Below, piece by piece: positions 34,781-47,937 of a DNA stretch of 64,000 nucleotides (its first letter is position 1; each line of letters opens with the position of its first letter). This DNA comes from Capra hircus. Taxonomy: Eukaryota > Chordata > Mammalia > Artiodactyla > Bovidae. The notes under the pieces were generated by a model, which was given only the letters and a program-made list of their open reading frames with translations, was not told where the DNA came from and searched no databases. Where the stretch lies: positions 100,452,315 through 100,516,314 of the forward strand of contig NC_030810.1 of NCBI RefSeq assembly GCF_001704415.2. The letters run 5' to 3'. A program made the translations under genes and the position numbers.

Positions 34781-36920
34781 GATGACACCTCCTGGCCCCC
34801 TCTTGCTAACCTCGTCTCAGCTATAATTAGACACTGAAGCCTTAAAATTATAAATAGTGATTCCTTGGCACCAGGGGGAGGAAGAGGATATCATGTCTGC
34901 CTCCCCTCCCTCACAGACCCCCATGGCACCCTGGGAGCAACTTAGGCACCGTGCCTCGGTAGAGGCAGCTGTGAGGCAGCCATCATGCTGTTTAGGGCTG
35001 AGGAAGAACAGAGTTGGGGAGGCAGCCCAGGGGTCTTTGCCCTGGTCTAAGCTCCTGCTTCTAGGGCCCTTTCCATCGCTAGGAAGAAGCTGGGTAGGGA
35101 AGGGAATGGAGGAGGGGGGCTGTCTTAGCCAAAAATGAATCTGCATCAAAGCCAGATCAGAGGCTAAATTTAGCTCTGACTACAGCTGTCTGCCCGACCA
35201 CTGTGCCCCCTCCCAGCCTCCCTAGCCCCCTGTTCCCTCCCCGACTCCTAAGAAACCTTGCATGTGCTCAATCTGGAGAAGAGCGGACCCACCCTCTGTG
35301 AGGAGCCAGTCACAGAAGGGGCTACACTGGTGAGGAGATATGACTGAATATGTCCCTCTCTCCCTTCCTTCCCTCTTTGGGCTGCCTTGGAATGAAAATG
35401 TAAATAATTCAATGACAGGCAGGCGATTGTAGCCCAAAGTCCAGGAAAAGATAGATATGGTGGAAGGGACTGTAAGACAGCCCTCCTTCCCACCCATCAG
35501 CCTCCATCGGCCTTCCCCAGCCAAGCTGACCCTGGCTGGAACCCACAGTGGGAGATGGACACCAGCTTCCTGCCTTCCCCTGATATTGAAGTGAGGGGCT
35601 GAGTAAGCCCAGGAAATCAGGTCAGCAAGGGTGAGACTCCCTCCTTTCCATGAACAGACAGTTATCCTTCACTAATCCTCAGTTGCCTGTCCCGCCATGT
35701 CCCCCGAAGAAGAGACCCTGGGCTTCCAGGCCTCCCCCATTCCGTCTCCCCCACAACTCCACTTTTGGAGCCAGAACCCAAGTGTACCCCACCCCCAATC
35801 CAGCATCACTGATGGGGAGGCTGACGTCAGATGGGATCCCAAGAGAGCTGGAGGAGGGGAAGGGGTAGGAGCACCTAATGATGGCCCCCTTCCCAGGGGC
35901 AGAGCAGTCAGCTAGCTAACGACCCTCTGGTGCTGAAAGGCCAAGCCTCCCTCTGCCACTCCCCACCCCCACAATGGTTCCCCCCAGGGGAAGAGAAAGG
36001 GACACAGCTTGTCTCCTATCCTCCCCCTCCTGCCCCCCCCCACCAAGTTGCCCTGGGCAACTGGTATCTTCACCCAGGAAACAACTTCAGTCTCAGGCAA
36101 GTGGGGAGAATGATCTGACCCTCTTCTGTTCCCAGGCCATGCCTACTTCCATCCGCTGCCCTCAGGGGCTATTGCCCTTTCCTTACCTGGGGTGGTGACT
36201 CCTGTGGGGGTTTGAGGGGGATAGGAGACCTCTGACCTGATGGAAGAAGGGACAGAAGGAGGTAAGAGATGGAGTTATACCTCCTTACCACATCCCTTAA
36301 AAGTAAATGTGAACATCAGGAGAAGTCTAATGAGGCTAGGGTAGGGGAGATGCTGCCCTGGAACTGGGGGACACATTGACATTGAGCTTGATTACAAAGG
36401 TGCTGGCCATTCATGCCTAGAGCTGTGAGGGCAAGGGCAGGTGCTGGGGCTAGACCCTACCCAGAAAATCCTGGAACTTCAGCACCAGTCTTGGGAAAAG
36501 GGGTAATTGGGAGAGTTTGGAGGGCATGCTGACCACTCCCATAGGAAAACCTTCAGAACCCAGCAGCCGTCTTAGCAAAAGCACCCTAGCTAGGGACAAT
36601 GGAGGCTAATTTGCATATCATTTGCATGTTCTTCATCCCTAAGCAAAATGCTCTAAAACCAAGCCCCTTCCTTCCCTAAAAGCAGGCCCTGCCTCCCTCC
36701 CACCCAATCTCTCTCCACCCTACCCCCTACTTTAGACTGGATTAGTCCAGCCTCTGAAAACACTTGGTTGGCCATTGCATTGGCCCCCCAGACTTAACTA
36801 TGCTGTCTGTAAGCGGGCTTCCCATAGATGATTTTAGTGAGCAGCATCTGAGCTGCCCCCATGCAACCCCTGGCTTGGGGAAAGGCTTACCCTGCCAGGA
36901 CCAGTCCCAGCTGCTTCACA

Positions 36921-36955
36921 CCCCCCCCCACCCCCCCCCACCCCCCCACCCCCCA
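36921..36955. repeat. C-rich simple tract
   Basis: Runs of 6-10 C separated by single A. Likely polymorphic and hard to sequence. Confidence 0.95.
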
Positions 36956-37299
36956 TCTGGAGCAAATGGGGGAGGCCTGGCCAGCTCTTTCTCCCTCTCC
37001 TAGGTTCTCCCCTTGCTGGGAAGAGAAAACAGCCCTTCTCTCTCCTCCTGGCCCTGCAGCCACCTCTGGGGAGTGGCCAGGGTCATAGCCAGATTCTAGC
37101 AGGGGGCTAGGGAAGGGAGGGAGAAGGGGAGACCCGGCTGGGGACAATAGCAGGAAGCCTTTGGGCTGGTCGCCTGCCCCAGTCCACGTTCCTCTAAGGA
37201 TGGGGTGGGGGTGGGGGGCGCACCAAGGAGCCTCGGGGAACAGGCGCCTTTGCTTCTCCAAGACAGTTCCCCTCACCCTTAGCTATCAGCCCCAGGTTT

Positions 37300-38720
37300 G
37301 CTACCTACCCTCCCTCCCACCCAACCCCGAACGAGGATAATCCAGGTGTCTAGAGCCTCGCCTGAGGTGGGCCTGAGGCCAGGGCCTCGACGTGTCTCCC
37401 CCTCACTGGATCTGGGGCTCGGAGAGGGGCGGGTAGCAGAGTCTGGGCCGGGACCGGGTCCCAGAGCCACGTTAGCGGGAGGAGGGGCTGGAGGGGCCTG
37501 CAGGCGCAGATCGAACAGGGATGGGAGCGGGGGTTGGGAGCGGAGGCGGGTCTCCGAGGCCAGGGAAACGGCCAGAGGCTTGGAACCGAGGAGGTCGGGC
37601 CTGCGGCCAGCGCAGAGCCGGGTCCGCGGGCTGGAGATGCAATCGTCAGCCGGGCTTTCCGCCTTGGGAGACCAAGGTCTAACAAAGCCCCTGGGCAAGT
37701 GGTGTGAAGGAAGGTTATGGGCTCTAGGACTAATGTTCCTCGGGGCCCATTCCCGACTCTATGATCAAGTCAACCCCGCTGGGAGGTGCTCAGACTCCCG
37801 CTTGCACAATGACAGAGGTGCAGCCGGAGCATCAAAGTCTGGAGCGACGCGTTCTCCTTCCCTTCCCTGCAGGGGAGACGCGAGGGTCCGGTTCCCCACG
37901 GGTCTTGAAGCCTTAATCTCTATGCTGGGGAGGCAAGAGATCAGGTTTTCCACCCTCTATATGATGCGCGCCTCAAATAATGCCTTTCGCGCTCCTCAAT
38001 GCGAGGGATGCGACTCGGAGAAGCCAGGTCACAAGTGGCGCCCAGACCTTGCGCCCCACAGTGCCGTAGCGGGGCTGCCCTCTTCCTTCGGTTCACCCCA
38101 ACTCCGCTGACCCTCTCCGTCATCCAAGCACGACAGAGCGCTGGCGCCCTGCCGGGTCCCTCGGGCACTTCGAAGCTTACCCCCAGCCTTCGGCGCCCCG
38201 ATCCTCCCCGCCTCCCTGCAGCCCCAGCCCTACTCCGGGATACTTGCTCCGAGATCCGGGTCAGCGGGAGAGAGATCGCAGCGGTCGAGCAGCAGCCGCG
38301 CACCGCGCCGAGTTCTCAATCGGTTGGGGCCCCAATGAGATGTGGTGAATGTCCGAATTGGATGGAGCTTGGATCTGGGCTCCCGGGCGCTGTCAGGTCG
38401 CGCGAGTCCTGGGTCCCAGTCGCAAACCCCACTCCCGCCGCGGTTCCGCGGAGGAAAACAATGCGACCGCCCGGAGCTCTGGGCCGGGCCCCAGCCGCCC
38501 CGCCCGCCTCCCGACCGGACCCGCCTCCGGCCCGCCTCGGGGTCCCCATTACTAATCGGGCTCTCGGAGGCCGGTTAGACACCGCCTTCTCGACACCTCT
38601 CCACCAATAGTTCTCGGAGGAGGAGGGGCGTCGGGAGCACCGCCCACCGAGAGGGCCTGGCCAGGAAGCTGAGCAGGAGACCATAGTCAGGCGCGAGAGC
38701 CGCGGACAGTCGCTGAGACC
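37300..38720 (-). promoter_or_regulatory. SEMA6C: CpG-island promoter region of SEMA6C
   Basis: About 1.4 kb of GC-rich, CpG-dense DNA lies upstream of the SEMA6C signal-peptide exon, the usual place for a non-coding first exon. Densest CpG is at 38,100-38,620. On the minus strand a CCAAT-type box (ATTGG) lies at about 38603-38607, and a possible 5' UTR donor GGG|GTAAGC near 38180. TSS and first exon are inferred. Several open frames here are products of the base composition. Confidence 0.6.
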
Positions 38721-39657
38721 CGGTCAGAGGAGGGGTCACACGCTTTAACATGGAGAGGCCCTGGGAAGAAATCTCACAAGAGAGGAAGGAACAGCAGCTG
38801 GGAGGAGAGACAGACAGGAAACCCGAGGACCTCGGCTGGGCTGGGCTGTCAGAGCCGGCGTGACCCTCCCTCTCTTTTCTCTCTCCAGTGCCTTTGACTA
38901 CCCTGCTCCTGGGTACACCTCTCCCTTACTCTGCCCCCAAGCCTCTGTTCCTCCTCTCCACTCTTTTTACATCAAATCGTCTGTTCTTTTCATGTGCCTC
39001 CTCTGGTTCATCCCGACTCGGGTGAGGGAGACCTAGCATGCATTTGAGGGCTTGAGGCCTGGAAAAGGAAAGGAAGATGTCGCCAGGAATTTGCCTTATC
39101 TTCATCATCTCCCCTCCTATCCCTACTATCAAAGCAAGAGTACTTAGGCCAGTAGGCCAGAAACGAAGGAGTCAGGAAGTCAGGGTGGCCAGCAGTTAGG
39201 CTGCTGGTTGATGGAAGAGGACAGGTGAGGAGGGCTGAAGCCAAAACAGAGATGTGGAGACTGGGACAAACTGATTCAGACTCACACAGAAACAGGAGCA
39301 ACATGGGACCCGAAAGAAAGGACAGGTAATCAGCTGCCCCAACCCCACATATCCTTACTGCCCCACAGACAAGGATTAGTGATGTCCCATTTTTCCTCAG
39401 GAGGCCCTGGACATCCCTCCACACAGCAAAACTGCCTTTTCTCGATTCCCACCCTCTATAAAGACCCTTTGATTCCAGGAATGTCAGTGGGGAGGAAGAA
39501 TGAGGCTACTTCAGACAGCTCTGCTTAGCTCCCACCTTGGTATTGCCTGCTAAGATTCTTCCCTGCGTGGGGTCTGGGACAAAAGACGTTCTCAAAATTC
39601 CCAGGATAGTGGGTGGCATGGGAGACATTGATATTATTGGATAGTTTATCTGAGTGG

Positions 39658-39676
39658 ACACACACACACACACACA
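39658..39676. repeat. (CA)n microsatellite
   Basis: About nine CA units. Shorter CA runs occur at 41301-41310 and 42794-42811. Confidence 0.9.
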
Positions 39677-40049
39677 TCCTGGTCTCTGGACTTCAGGAAA
39701 GGAGAGGCAGGGGTTTGCTACTCCTGGACAGTCTTTAATGGACCGAGATCAGGGTAGATAGCATCAGTGACTTGTGATATGAAGTAAAGTGAAAATCACT
39801 CAGTCATGTCAGACAAAAACATATACACACACAATCACAGAGACAGAGATGGAAGGTGAACCAATGAGATAAACAGAATCAGAAACAATGGGACCCTCCT
39901 TACACAAGGTTAACTGCCAGGGGATTCTTGGGTCCAAGGGAATTCAGTGGTCAGTCAGGCTGTTTTGGGAGAGAGACGCCTCAGAATATAGAGTCACGTG
40001 GAGGTCGAAAGAAATGTCCCCAGTTCCTAGTACAGGGCTTCAGTATAAT

Positions 40050-40160
40050 GTGCTCCCTGGAACTCCCCTGGAGGCCCAGTGGTTAAGACTCTCTGCTTCT
40101 ACTTCAGGGAGCATGGGATTGATCCCAGGTTGGAAAACTAAGATCCCAAAACATTAAAAT
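40050..40160 (+). mobile_element. CHR-type SINE head, plus
   Basis: GGAACTCCCCTGGAGGCCCA, GTGGTTAAGACTCTCTGC, then an A-rich end. Confidence 0.75.
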
Positions 40161-41259
40161 ATGTTCTCATTGAATAGAATAGTGAATGAGGATTAAGGTA
40201 CAACTCATCTGAAGTTTTAGGGCCCAACTAAAATCTCAATTCAATCCAGTAAATATTAAGCACTTACTTCAAGTATAATCTCCTGTGGAATGTGGTTGGA
40301 GAGTTTAAGAAAACAGCACCTATTTAAACTAAAACAAGACTTATATGTACTGAATGATTAAAAAGCAATACCAAATCCCCCCAAAAAACAGTCTTCCCCC
40401 CCTCCCCCCACCACAAAGTTACATTGGACATAATTCCTAAATGAAAGAAAAGACTGTAAGTGCCCTTCAGGGTAACTGCAGGGAAAGATGTTGGATACAT
40501 TTTATCATGGAGGCCAGGGAAAACCTGGGTGGGAGTTGGCTTGGAGCAAAAGAAAGGAGAAAATGTTTCAGAGATTGTAGCTTCACCAAAAGCTTTTACT
40601 TGGTGAGCAAGGAGCCTGAAGCCTGGATAGCAAAAGGACCCGTGTGACTTGATACATAAGGAATATACTAGCAGGGGAGAGGGGAAGAGGGGGAGAAACT
40701 ATGGAAGGCCAGGAATACCAAGGTGAGTAGGTTAAAATAATTTGATCAGAAAAGGACATTATTTCAAGTTCTTGAATAAAGGTATTACCAACAAAATACT
40801 TTATTTTAGCAAGATAAGGAGAACTTCTAGCAAGAAAACACGAAGGTTCAAGGACAAGGGGAGAGGCAGTCAGACAAAGATGGTAGCTTTGGGTATGTAA
40901 AGAAATGGGTGAATCTGAGAGCTATTTCAAAGGACAAACCCAGATGACTTTCTTCCTACTCCCCGGGGTCTTCTGGAAAAAATCACAGTCCCACAGACTA
41001 GAGCCTTTTATAAATTCAGCATCTCCAAGCTTGGAAAATTACCCTCTCTCAGCCCCTACAAATAGCTCTCTTAAATGCTTACTTCTTTCCTCAAGTTCCT
41101 TTCCTCAGAGCTTTCTTGCTCATCTTAGCAGAATCCATATCCCTCTTCAGAGAAAAACAGAGACAGTGAAGTGGGAGTCTCACCAACCTTTTGCCCTCTA
41201 GACACGCACGTAGCTGCCCCCTCACATCCATCTCATCCCAGCAGGTGGGGCATCAATAC

Positions 41260-42285
41260 TGCCTGTCTAAGGTTCACCATTCTGCTTTACTGTGAGCTAC
41301 ACACACACAGGGCCCGCCTATGTCTCTCTCACCTTTGTGTCCTTTGCATTTCCAACACGGCTTGGCACATTGCAGCTATTAACTATTATTACATTGGTTG
41401 AATAAATCTGATTCTGTATGTCCTCCTTAGGGGTTTTATGCCGCATATGTTCAAAGACTTTCTTATTTCTAATCTCTCCTTTTCTACTGACATCTTCCCC
41501 TCTGCATATATACATGCTCAAATATCTCCCATGATGAAAAGAAAAAAAAAAAAAACACCAGACTCTCAACTTTCCCTTGATCCTTGCCTGTATTTAGCCA
41601 TCATTCAATTTCTCTCTTTCCTTCATAGCTAAATTTGTAGTCATCTATTCTTGCTGTATCCATTTCCCCGTTTGTCAATTATTTTCATTTTGGCCCCCAT
41701 AATGCCATTGAAATTGTTCTCATCCAGGTCACTGATGACCTCCTCGTCACATTCAATGAACAGTTTTCAGTCTTTTTTGGCCTCTTTATGGCATTTGGCC
41801 AAATTAATCTGTCCTTCCTTGAAATGCTCTCTTATGCCTCCTGAGTTCTTTCTTTCAACAAAGACTAGGGACTTAATAGATATATTTTTTAAGTGAATGA
41901 ATGGCTTCATTTCTATTGATATGGTCTCTTTTTCCGAGCCTTTCTGACCTCTCCTTAAATATTAGTGTTCCCAAGGGTAATATCCTTAGTTACACACCTT
42001 GCTCTACACACCATCATTGGTCAAGATAATACACACCAACAATTCTGATAACTATTTATGTGTGGCTCACCGTAAACTCTATTGCTATTCAATCTCAGTC
42101 TTTCTCCTGAGCTCTAAACTCACTTCTATAATTGCTTACTGGCTACTTCCATTTGGATTTTTCAAAGGTACTTACCATTTAATCTAAAGAAGGAAGCTTG
42201 TCTTTTATCTTTGTATCCCCAGCACTTAAGTCATAATGCCTGGCACATAGTATATAGTAAGTAGACAAAGAAATAAATGCACCAA
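41260..42285 (+). repeat. L2 LINE remnants
   Basis: Two blocks (41260-41415 and about 41650-42285) follow L2 order: CAGGTCACTGATGACCTCC, CTTGAAATGCTCTCTTATGC, and the 3' end CCCAGCACTTAAGTCATAAT. Heavily decayed. Confidence 0.55.
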
Positions 42286-42579
42286 AGATGTGAGCTACCT
42301 CCAGCTATGTCAGGCCGAAGTCTTGCTTGCCTGCTTCAAATCATGTTGAACTTTCTCTTTCCAAACTGTTATGTGAGTACTGATCCTAACCAGTATGATA
42401 AAAGTATGGTAAAACCTCAGCTGAGGAGAAAAATAGGAATGTTCCACTTTGAGTATTTCTCCAGATAGTTACCAAATTAAGTGCAAAACATTTTCATTCT
42501 GTTTCAAATAGAGATTATTCAAAAAGATAGTATTAATTTCCTATGGATGATATAGCGAAAAGACCATAACAAGGAGGCG

Positions 42580-42812
42580 TTAGGGCTTCCCCCAGCAGCT
42601 CAGCATAAAGAATCTCCCTGCAGCACAGGAGCCACGGGAGACATGGGTTTGGTCCCTGGGTAGGGAAGACCCCTGGAGGAGAGCATGGCAGCCCACTCCA
42701 GTATTCTTGCCTGGAGAAGCCCAGGGACAGAGGAGCCTGGCAGGCTACCGTCCATGGCGTCACAAAGAGTTAGACACAACTAAAGTGACTCAGCACACAC
42801 ACACACACACAA
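42580..42812 (+). mobile_element. Bov-tA SINE, plus, with CA tail
   Basis: GGGCTTCCCCCAGCAGCTCA head, CACTCCAGTATTCTTGCCTG body and a (CA)n tail. Confidence 0.88.
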
Positions 42813-43204
42813 GGGTCATTAAGACTAACCTTGTAAATAAACTGTTTGATCTCTAAGGCAGAGTCTGTCACCCGTGAGTGGACACGACCTGCCTGCCTAG
42901 TTCACAGGATAAAGTAAGATAAAGTAAAGGTGAAATGTTTTATAAATCTCAAAATGTTTCACACATTTAAGGTATCATTTAACCAGATTTTTGCTTACTC
43001 GGAGGAAGTTCTGTGAACTTAACAGTCTAGGTAAACAGTGAGGACCCCAAAGTCTAGAATGTATGTAGTTAATACTGTTGGCTCCTCTTCCTTCTAGCCC
43101 CAAATGCTGCAATTTTCAGTGGCCAGCTTTTTTGTTTTCCTTCTCTTCTCTTGCTATCTGTGCCAATGCTCATTGTTATCAGTGGTTTTCCTTCTGAAAG
43201 ATCG

Positions 43205-43505
43205 TCTTTTCCCTTCTATTTATTTGTGGCTGTGCAGGATCTGTGTTGCCGAGCGGCTTTTCTCTAGCTGCGGTGAGTAGGGGCTACTCTTTGCTGCAGT
43301 GCGTGGGCCTATTGTGGTGGCTTCTGCTGTGGCGGAGCACAGGCTCTAGGGCACGTAGGCTCCAGTAGTTGCAGGTTCTAGGCTCTAGAGCACATGGGCT
43401 TAGTTGCTACACAGCAAGTGGGATCTTTTTGGACCAGGGATCAAACCCATGTCTCTGGCACTGGCAAGCAAAGTCTTCACCACTGAGCTACCAGGGAATC
43501 TCTTT
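43205..43505 (-). mobile_element. CHR-type SINE, reverse
   Basis: GTGGCTGTGCAGGATCTGTG to CCACTGAGCTACCAGGGAAT; the complement is a near-full CHR SINE. Confidence 0.8.
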
Positions 43506-43559
43506 CTTTTAATTTTCTACTAATTATGTGCTGTGGGGTGGGGATGGGGATCTTTTTCT

Positions 43560-44735
43560 TGGGGTTCAAACTATATTCAGAAAAGGCAGAGGAACCAGAG
43601 ATCAAATTGCCAACGTTTTATGGGTCATAGAAAATGCAAGAGAATTCCAGAAAAAATATCTACTTCTGCTTCATTGACTCTGCTAAAGCCTTAGAGTGTG
43701 TACATCACAACTAACTGTGGAAAATTCCTAATGGGAATACCAGACTACCTTATCTGCTTCCTGAGAAATCTGTATGTAGATCAAGAAGCAATAGTTAGAA
43801 CCAGATGTAGAACAATAGACTGATTCAAAATTGGGAAAGGAGTACTTCAAGGCTGTATATTGTCACCCTGCTTATTCAACTTACACCCAGAGTACATCAT
43901 GCGAAATGTCAGGCTGGCTGAAGCACAAGCTGGAATCAAGATTGCCAGGAGAAATATCAATAATCTCAGATATGCAGATGACACTGCCTTTATGGCAGAA
44001 AGAGAAGAACTAAAGAGCCTCTTGATGAAGATGAAAAAGAAGAGTGAAAAAGCTGGCTTAAAACTCAATATTCAAAAGATGAAGATCATGGCATCTGGTT
44101 CCATCACTCCGTGGCAAATAGATGGGGAAACAGTGGAAACAGTGACAGACTTTATTTTCTTGGGCTCCAAAGTCACTGCAGATGGTGACTGCAGCCATGA
44201 AATTAAAAGATGCTTGCTCCTTGGAGGAAAACTTATGACCAACCTAGATAGCACATTAAAAAGCAGAGACATTACTTTGCCAACAAAGGTCTGTATAGTC
44301 AAAGCTATGGTTTTCCAGTAGTCATGTATGAATGTGAGAATTGGACCATAAAGAAAGCTTAGCACCAAAGAATTGATGCTTTTGAACTGTGGTGTTGGAG
44401 AAGACTCTTGACAGTCCCTTGGACTGCAAGGAGATCAAACCAGTCAGTCCTAAAGGAAATTAATCCTGAATGTTCATTGGAAGGACTGATGCTGAAGCTG
44501 AAGCTCCAATACTTTGGCCACCTGATGCAAAGAGCCAACTCATTAGAAAAGACTCTGATGCTGGGAAAGATTGAAGGCAGGAGGAGAAAGGATGACAGGA
44601 TGAGATGGTTGGATGGCATCACTGACTTGGTTGAGTTTGAGCAAGCTCTGGGAGATGGTGAAAGACAGGGAAGCCTGGCATGCTGCAGTCCATGGGGTCG
44701 CAAAGAGTCAGACACGACTGAGAGACAGAACAACA
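43560..44735 (+). mobile_element. BovB LINE 3' end, about 1.2 kb, frameshifted
   Basis: RT region with RYADDTAFMAER and the downstream LQYFGHLMQRANSLEKTLML block. The reading frame is broken: one frame is open to 44321 and another resumes near 44408. Longer than the other BovB copies here, reaching further into the RT upstream of 43860. Confidence 0.9.
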
Positions 44736-44779
44736 ATATGCTGTGGGTTCAGAGAAGATTAGTAGAAATAGATATAGAT

Positions 44780-44991
44780 CAAGAGAAAACAAAAAGTGAA
44801 TGGAAGTCACTCAGTTGTGACCCACTCTTTGTGTTCCCATGGACTGGAATTCTCCAGGCCAGAATACTGGAGTGGGTAGCCTTTCCCTTCTCCAGGGATC
44901 TTCCCAACCCAGGGATCAAACCCAGGTCTCTTGCATTGCAGGCAGATTCTTTACCAGCTGAGCCACAAGAGAAGTCCAAGAGAAAACAAAA
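44780..44991 (-). mobile_element. Bov-tA SINE with perfect 15-bp target-site duplication
   Basis: CAAGAGAAAACAAAA at 44780-44794 and 44977-44991. The reverse SINE body (GGAATTCTCCAGGCCAGAAT, TTTACCAGCTGAGCCACAAG) lies between. It sits just beyond the 3' end of the BovB copy. Confidence 0.93.
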
Positions 44992-45109
44992 GACTTCTGC
45001 AGTAATGAAACAAATTAACATTATTGCATGTGACTGTTATGTTGCTACCATTTCCCCCTTATCTCCTGGTTATTGGATGTGTTTTGAATTTCTTATTTCA
45101 GCAAATAGT

Positions 45110-45480
45110 GCCAGACACTAAAGCAATAACCCCTACACCTCATGGAGTTTACAACCTAGTTAGGGAGGCCGTTAATAAAATCACAGACGACAATGAAGAG
45201 TGATTGTCATGATAAGGAAGGTATGTAGTTTTATAGGACTAGGAACAGAGGAGTCGCAAGTAGTTTAGGGAGTCACGGTGGCTTCACAGACCTTTGGCTT
45301 CAGAAGCCTTTCCAGCTGAGACCTGAAGGAGGGCTAGGAATTAACCAGGCAGGGAAGAGGTATACATGGGGAAAGTTCCAGGTAGAGAGACAAAAAGTGG
45401 GAGAGAGCAGGAAGAGGGAGAAGGAGAGGAGAGAGAAGCCAGCCATGATGTGTTTTGCAGGAGCTGGGAGGATTACAACA
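45110..45480 (+). repeat. L2-like remnant
   Basis: GTGCCAGACACTAAAGCAAT, CTCATGGAGTTTACAACCTA and GCTGAGACCTGAAGGAGGGC follow the order of L2-type 3' regions. Very diverged. Confidence 0.45.
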
Positions 45481-45769
45481 CAGACCAGACTATATGGAGA
45501 GGTAAACAGGTAAGGAATCAGTAAAATTCTGGCTTCAGAAGGTACTACTATATTTGCATCTTCTTGTATTTTCACTCCTTTTATTTTCCAATTATATATT
45601 TCTTTCATAAAAGGACTTCTACTTTTTCCTGTGACAGTGCCACCTACATACTATTGGCCCCCAAGTGTGTGATTAATGAATTAATAGAGCACACAGGAAT
45701 AGAATGCTGCCACATTCATTATGAGGTTGAAGTCATTACCTCCTAACCTTGTGGGGTAGCTGTCAGAAA

Positions 45770-45950
45770 AGCATAGGCTTGGGAATCACACAAGCCCTCA
45801 GCCTGCCATTTATTAGTTCTCTAATTTGGGAACAGGTTATCTAACCTCTTCAAGTCTCAGTCTTTTTCATTGGTAAAAGGAATATAGTGACATTTAGTTG
45901 ATAGAGGTATCAGAGGATGAAGTGTAGTATTTATATAACATCTAGCAGAC
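45770..45950 (+). repeat. MIR remnant
   Basis: GGGAATCACACAAGCCC, then TATCTAACCTCTTCAAGTCT and GTATCAGAGGATGAAGTG. Confidence 0.65.
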
Positions 45951-46639
45951 TGCACCCAACTAATGCCAGCTCCTGTTCTCTCCTCTCCCTTCCCTGAACT
46001 CCCAATCCATTCTTTCCCACCTGCCCCTGTGCCTTGCTCCATAAGCATTGCCTCTCCTTTGCATTTCCTAAGCCTCCCTCTCCACTGCTCCTTCCTCTCA
46101 ACCTACAAACGTCCTCAAACTCCAAGCCAAAAATAGTCCTTCTCTCAATCCAGCTTCCCATCCCTTTAACCTACCTTTCCATTTCTCTTCATCCCTTTAC
46201 CACCACATTCATTTAAGGCGTTGTTAACATTTCCAATCCAGATTCAATCAAGGACCCTCAGCTCTGAAACCTGGGCTGAGAGAGGCAGGAGTGAGAAAGG
46301 AGCCACGGCCCAGTCATTGTCTCCAAGGAGAGAATCAGTGGTTTTGGAGTCACTGGTATGCTGATCGCCTCCACTTCTAAACTTCAACATTTCACAACCA
46401 GACATCTTTCCCATTCTTCTTTTTCTGCCAGAACTTTTACTTTTCTTAAAAAGTCCTTTAAAAAAAAAATATATATATATATATAAAACCTAATCAGAAA
46501 ATAAGAGGAGTGAAAATACAAGAAGATGCAAATACAGTCAACATCTTCTAAATCCTGATCTCAGGTTCTTCTCATAGGTTCTCATCGTGTGCTTAAGAAA
46601 ATTATACCGGTGATAACATCCTTTTAAGTGTCTCCTTTC

Positions 46640-46985
46640 CTGAGCTAAAACTTTGCTGAAGCCCCTAACTCAGTCCCGCTGAGCTGATAAATTTCCTTCC
46701 CCTGATCAGAAACCTTTAATGTCTCCCTACTGTCTACAGCAAAAGTCTGAAGTCTTGAGCAGCTCCTTTAAACCCTTCTGTGATCTGGTCTTTTTCCTTC
46801 TTCACTTCTTTTTCAAACAAACTATGCTCTGGTCATCAGAATAAATCACCATTTCCTGAATATGCCTTGAATCTCTGCTCTGTGGCTTCTGCGTAACTCC
46901 ATCGTCTAGGAAGCACTTCTGCCACACTCTGCCTGCTAGGTAGTGAAATCCATCCTTCCAAGTCTACCTCTTCAGCACTCCTATG
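46640..46985 (+). repeat. L2 remnant
   Basis: AACCTTTAATGTCTCCCTAC, CTTCTGTGATCTGGTC and CTACCTCTTCAGCACTCC follow the L2 3' order. An AT microsatellite lies upstream at about 46469-46487. Confidence 0.55.
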
Positions 46986-47008
46986 AGAAAAAAAAAAATC
47001 TAAATTTT

Positions 47009-47628
47009 TCTTTGCTCTCAGTTCAGTTCAGTCGCTCAGTCGTGTCTGACTCTTTGCGACCCCATGAATCGCAGCACGCCAGGCCTCCCTGTCCATCACC
47101 AACTCCCGGAGTTCACTCAGACTCATGTCCATCGAGTCCGTGATGCCATCCAGCCATCTCATCCTCTGTCTTCCCCTTCTCCTCCTGCCCCCAATCCCTC
47201 CCAGCATCAGAGTCTTTTCCAATGAGTCAACTCTTCACATGAGGTGGCCAAAGTACTGGAGTTTCAGCTTCAGCATCATTCCCTCCAAAGAAACCCCGGG
47301 GTTGATCTCCTTCAGAATGGACTGGTTGGCTCTCCTTGCAGTCCAAGGGACTCTCAAGAGTCTTCTCCAACACCACAGTTCAAAAGCATCAATTCTTCGG
47401 CGCTCAGCCTTCTTCACAGTCCAACTCTCACATCCATACATGACCACAGGAAAAACCATAGCCTTGACTAGACGGACCTTAGTTGGCAAAGTAATGTCTC
47501 TGCTTTTGAATATGCTATCTAGGTTGGTCATAACTTTTCTTCCAAGGAGTAAGCGTCTTTTAATTTCATGGCTGCAGTCACCATCTGCAGTGATTTTGGA
47601 GCCCCCCAAAATAAAGTCTTTGCTCTCA
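47009..47628 (-). mobile_element. BovB LINE 3' end, reverse, with 12-bp target duplication
   Basis: TCTTTGCTCTCA at 47009-47020 and 47617-47628 flanks 596 bp of BovB. The minus strand reads the post-RT region, frame 47609-47235 then 47222-47028, with one break. Confidence 0.93.
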
Positions 47629-47937
47629 CAGTTCCTTAATTCCTTAAATTTCTATGAAAGCTAATGACATCATTTGGCTTGTATTACAGTTATATGTGCT
47701 TACATTTATCTCCCTGACTAGGGTGTTAAGATTCCTTTTTTTTTTTCCTTCAGGCTGTAAGGTTCTTGATGGTAAATAAATTTGCCTCATTTACAGACTG
47801 TGACTTACCTTCATTTTTTGCATCCTGTTAGCAGCTATGAAGCATAGCCGATAAGCTCGTTGCCTCCAGTGGTACAATGATGTGCTGACACCTGCTGGTT
47901 ATATCTAGTTCTGCAGCCTGACCCAGCTTCTTCCTCT

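Larger units (their letters stand above)
34471..37299 (-). other. SEMA6C: SEMA6C 5' intron, no coding exon recognised
   Basis: Intronic DNA between the probable non-coding first exon and the signal-peptide exon. It contains the upstream copy of the ~146-bp direct repeat (34635-34780) and a C/A simple tract (36921-36955). Interspersed repeats are few, unlike the flanking intergenic DNA. No exon is seen. Confidence 0.5.

Noticed and set aside
37298..38110. 270-codon plus-strand frame in the SEMA6C CpG island
   Set aside because: Stop codons are rare in such GC-rich DNA. No recognised domain, and the frame does not connect to any exon.
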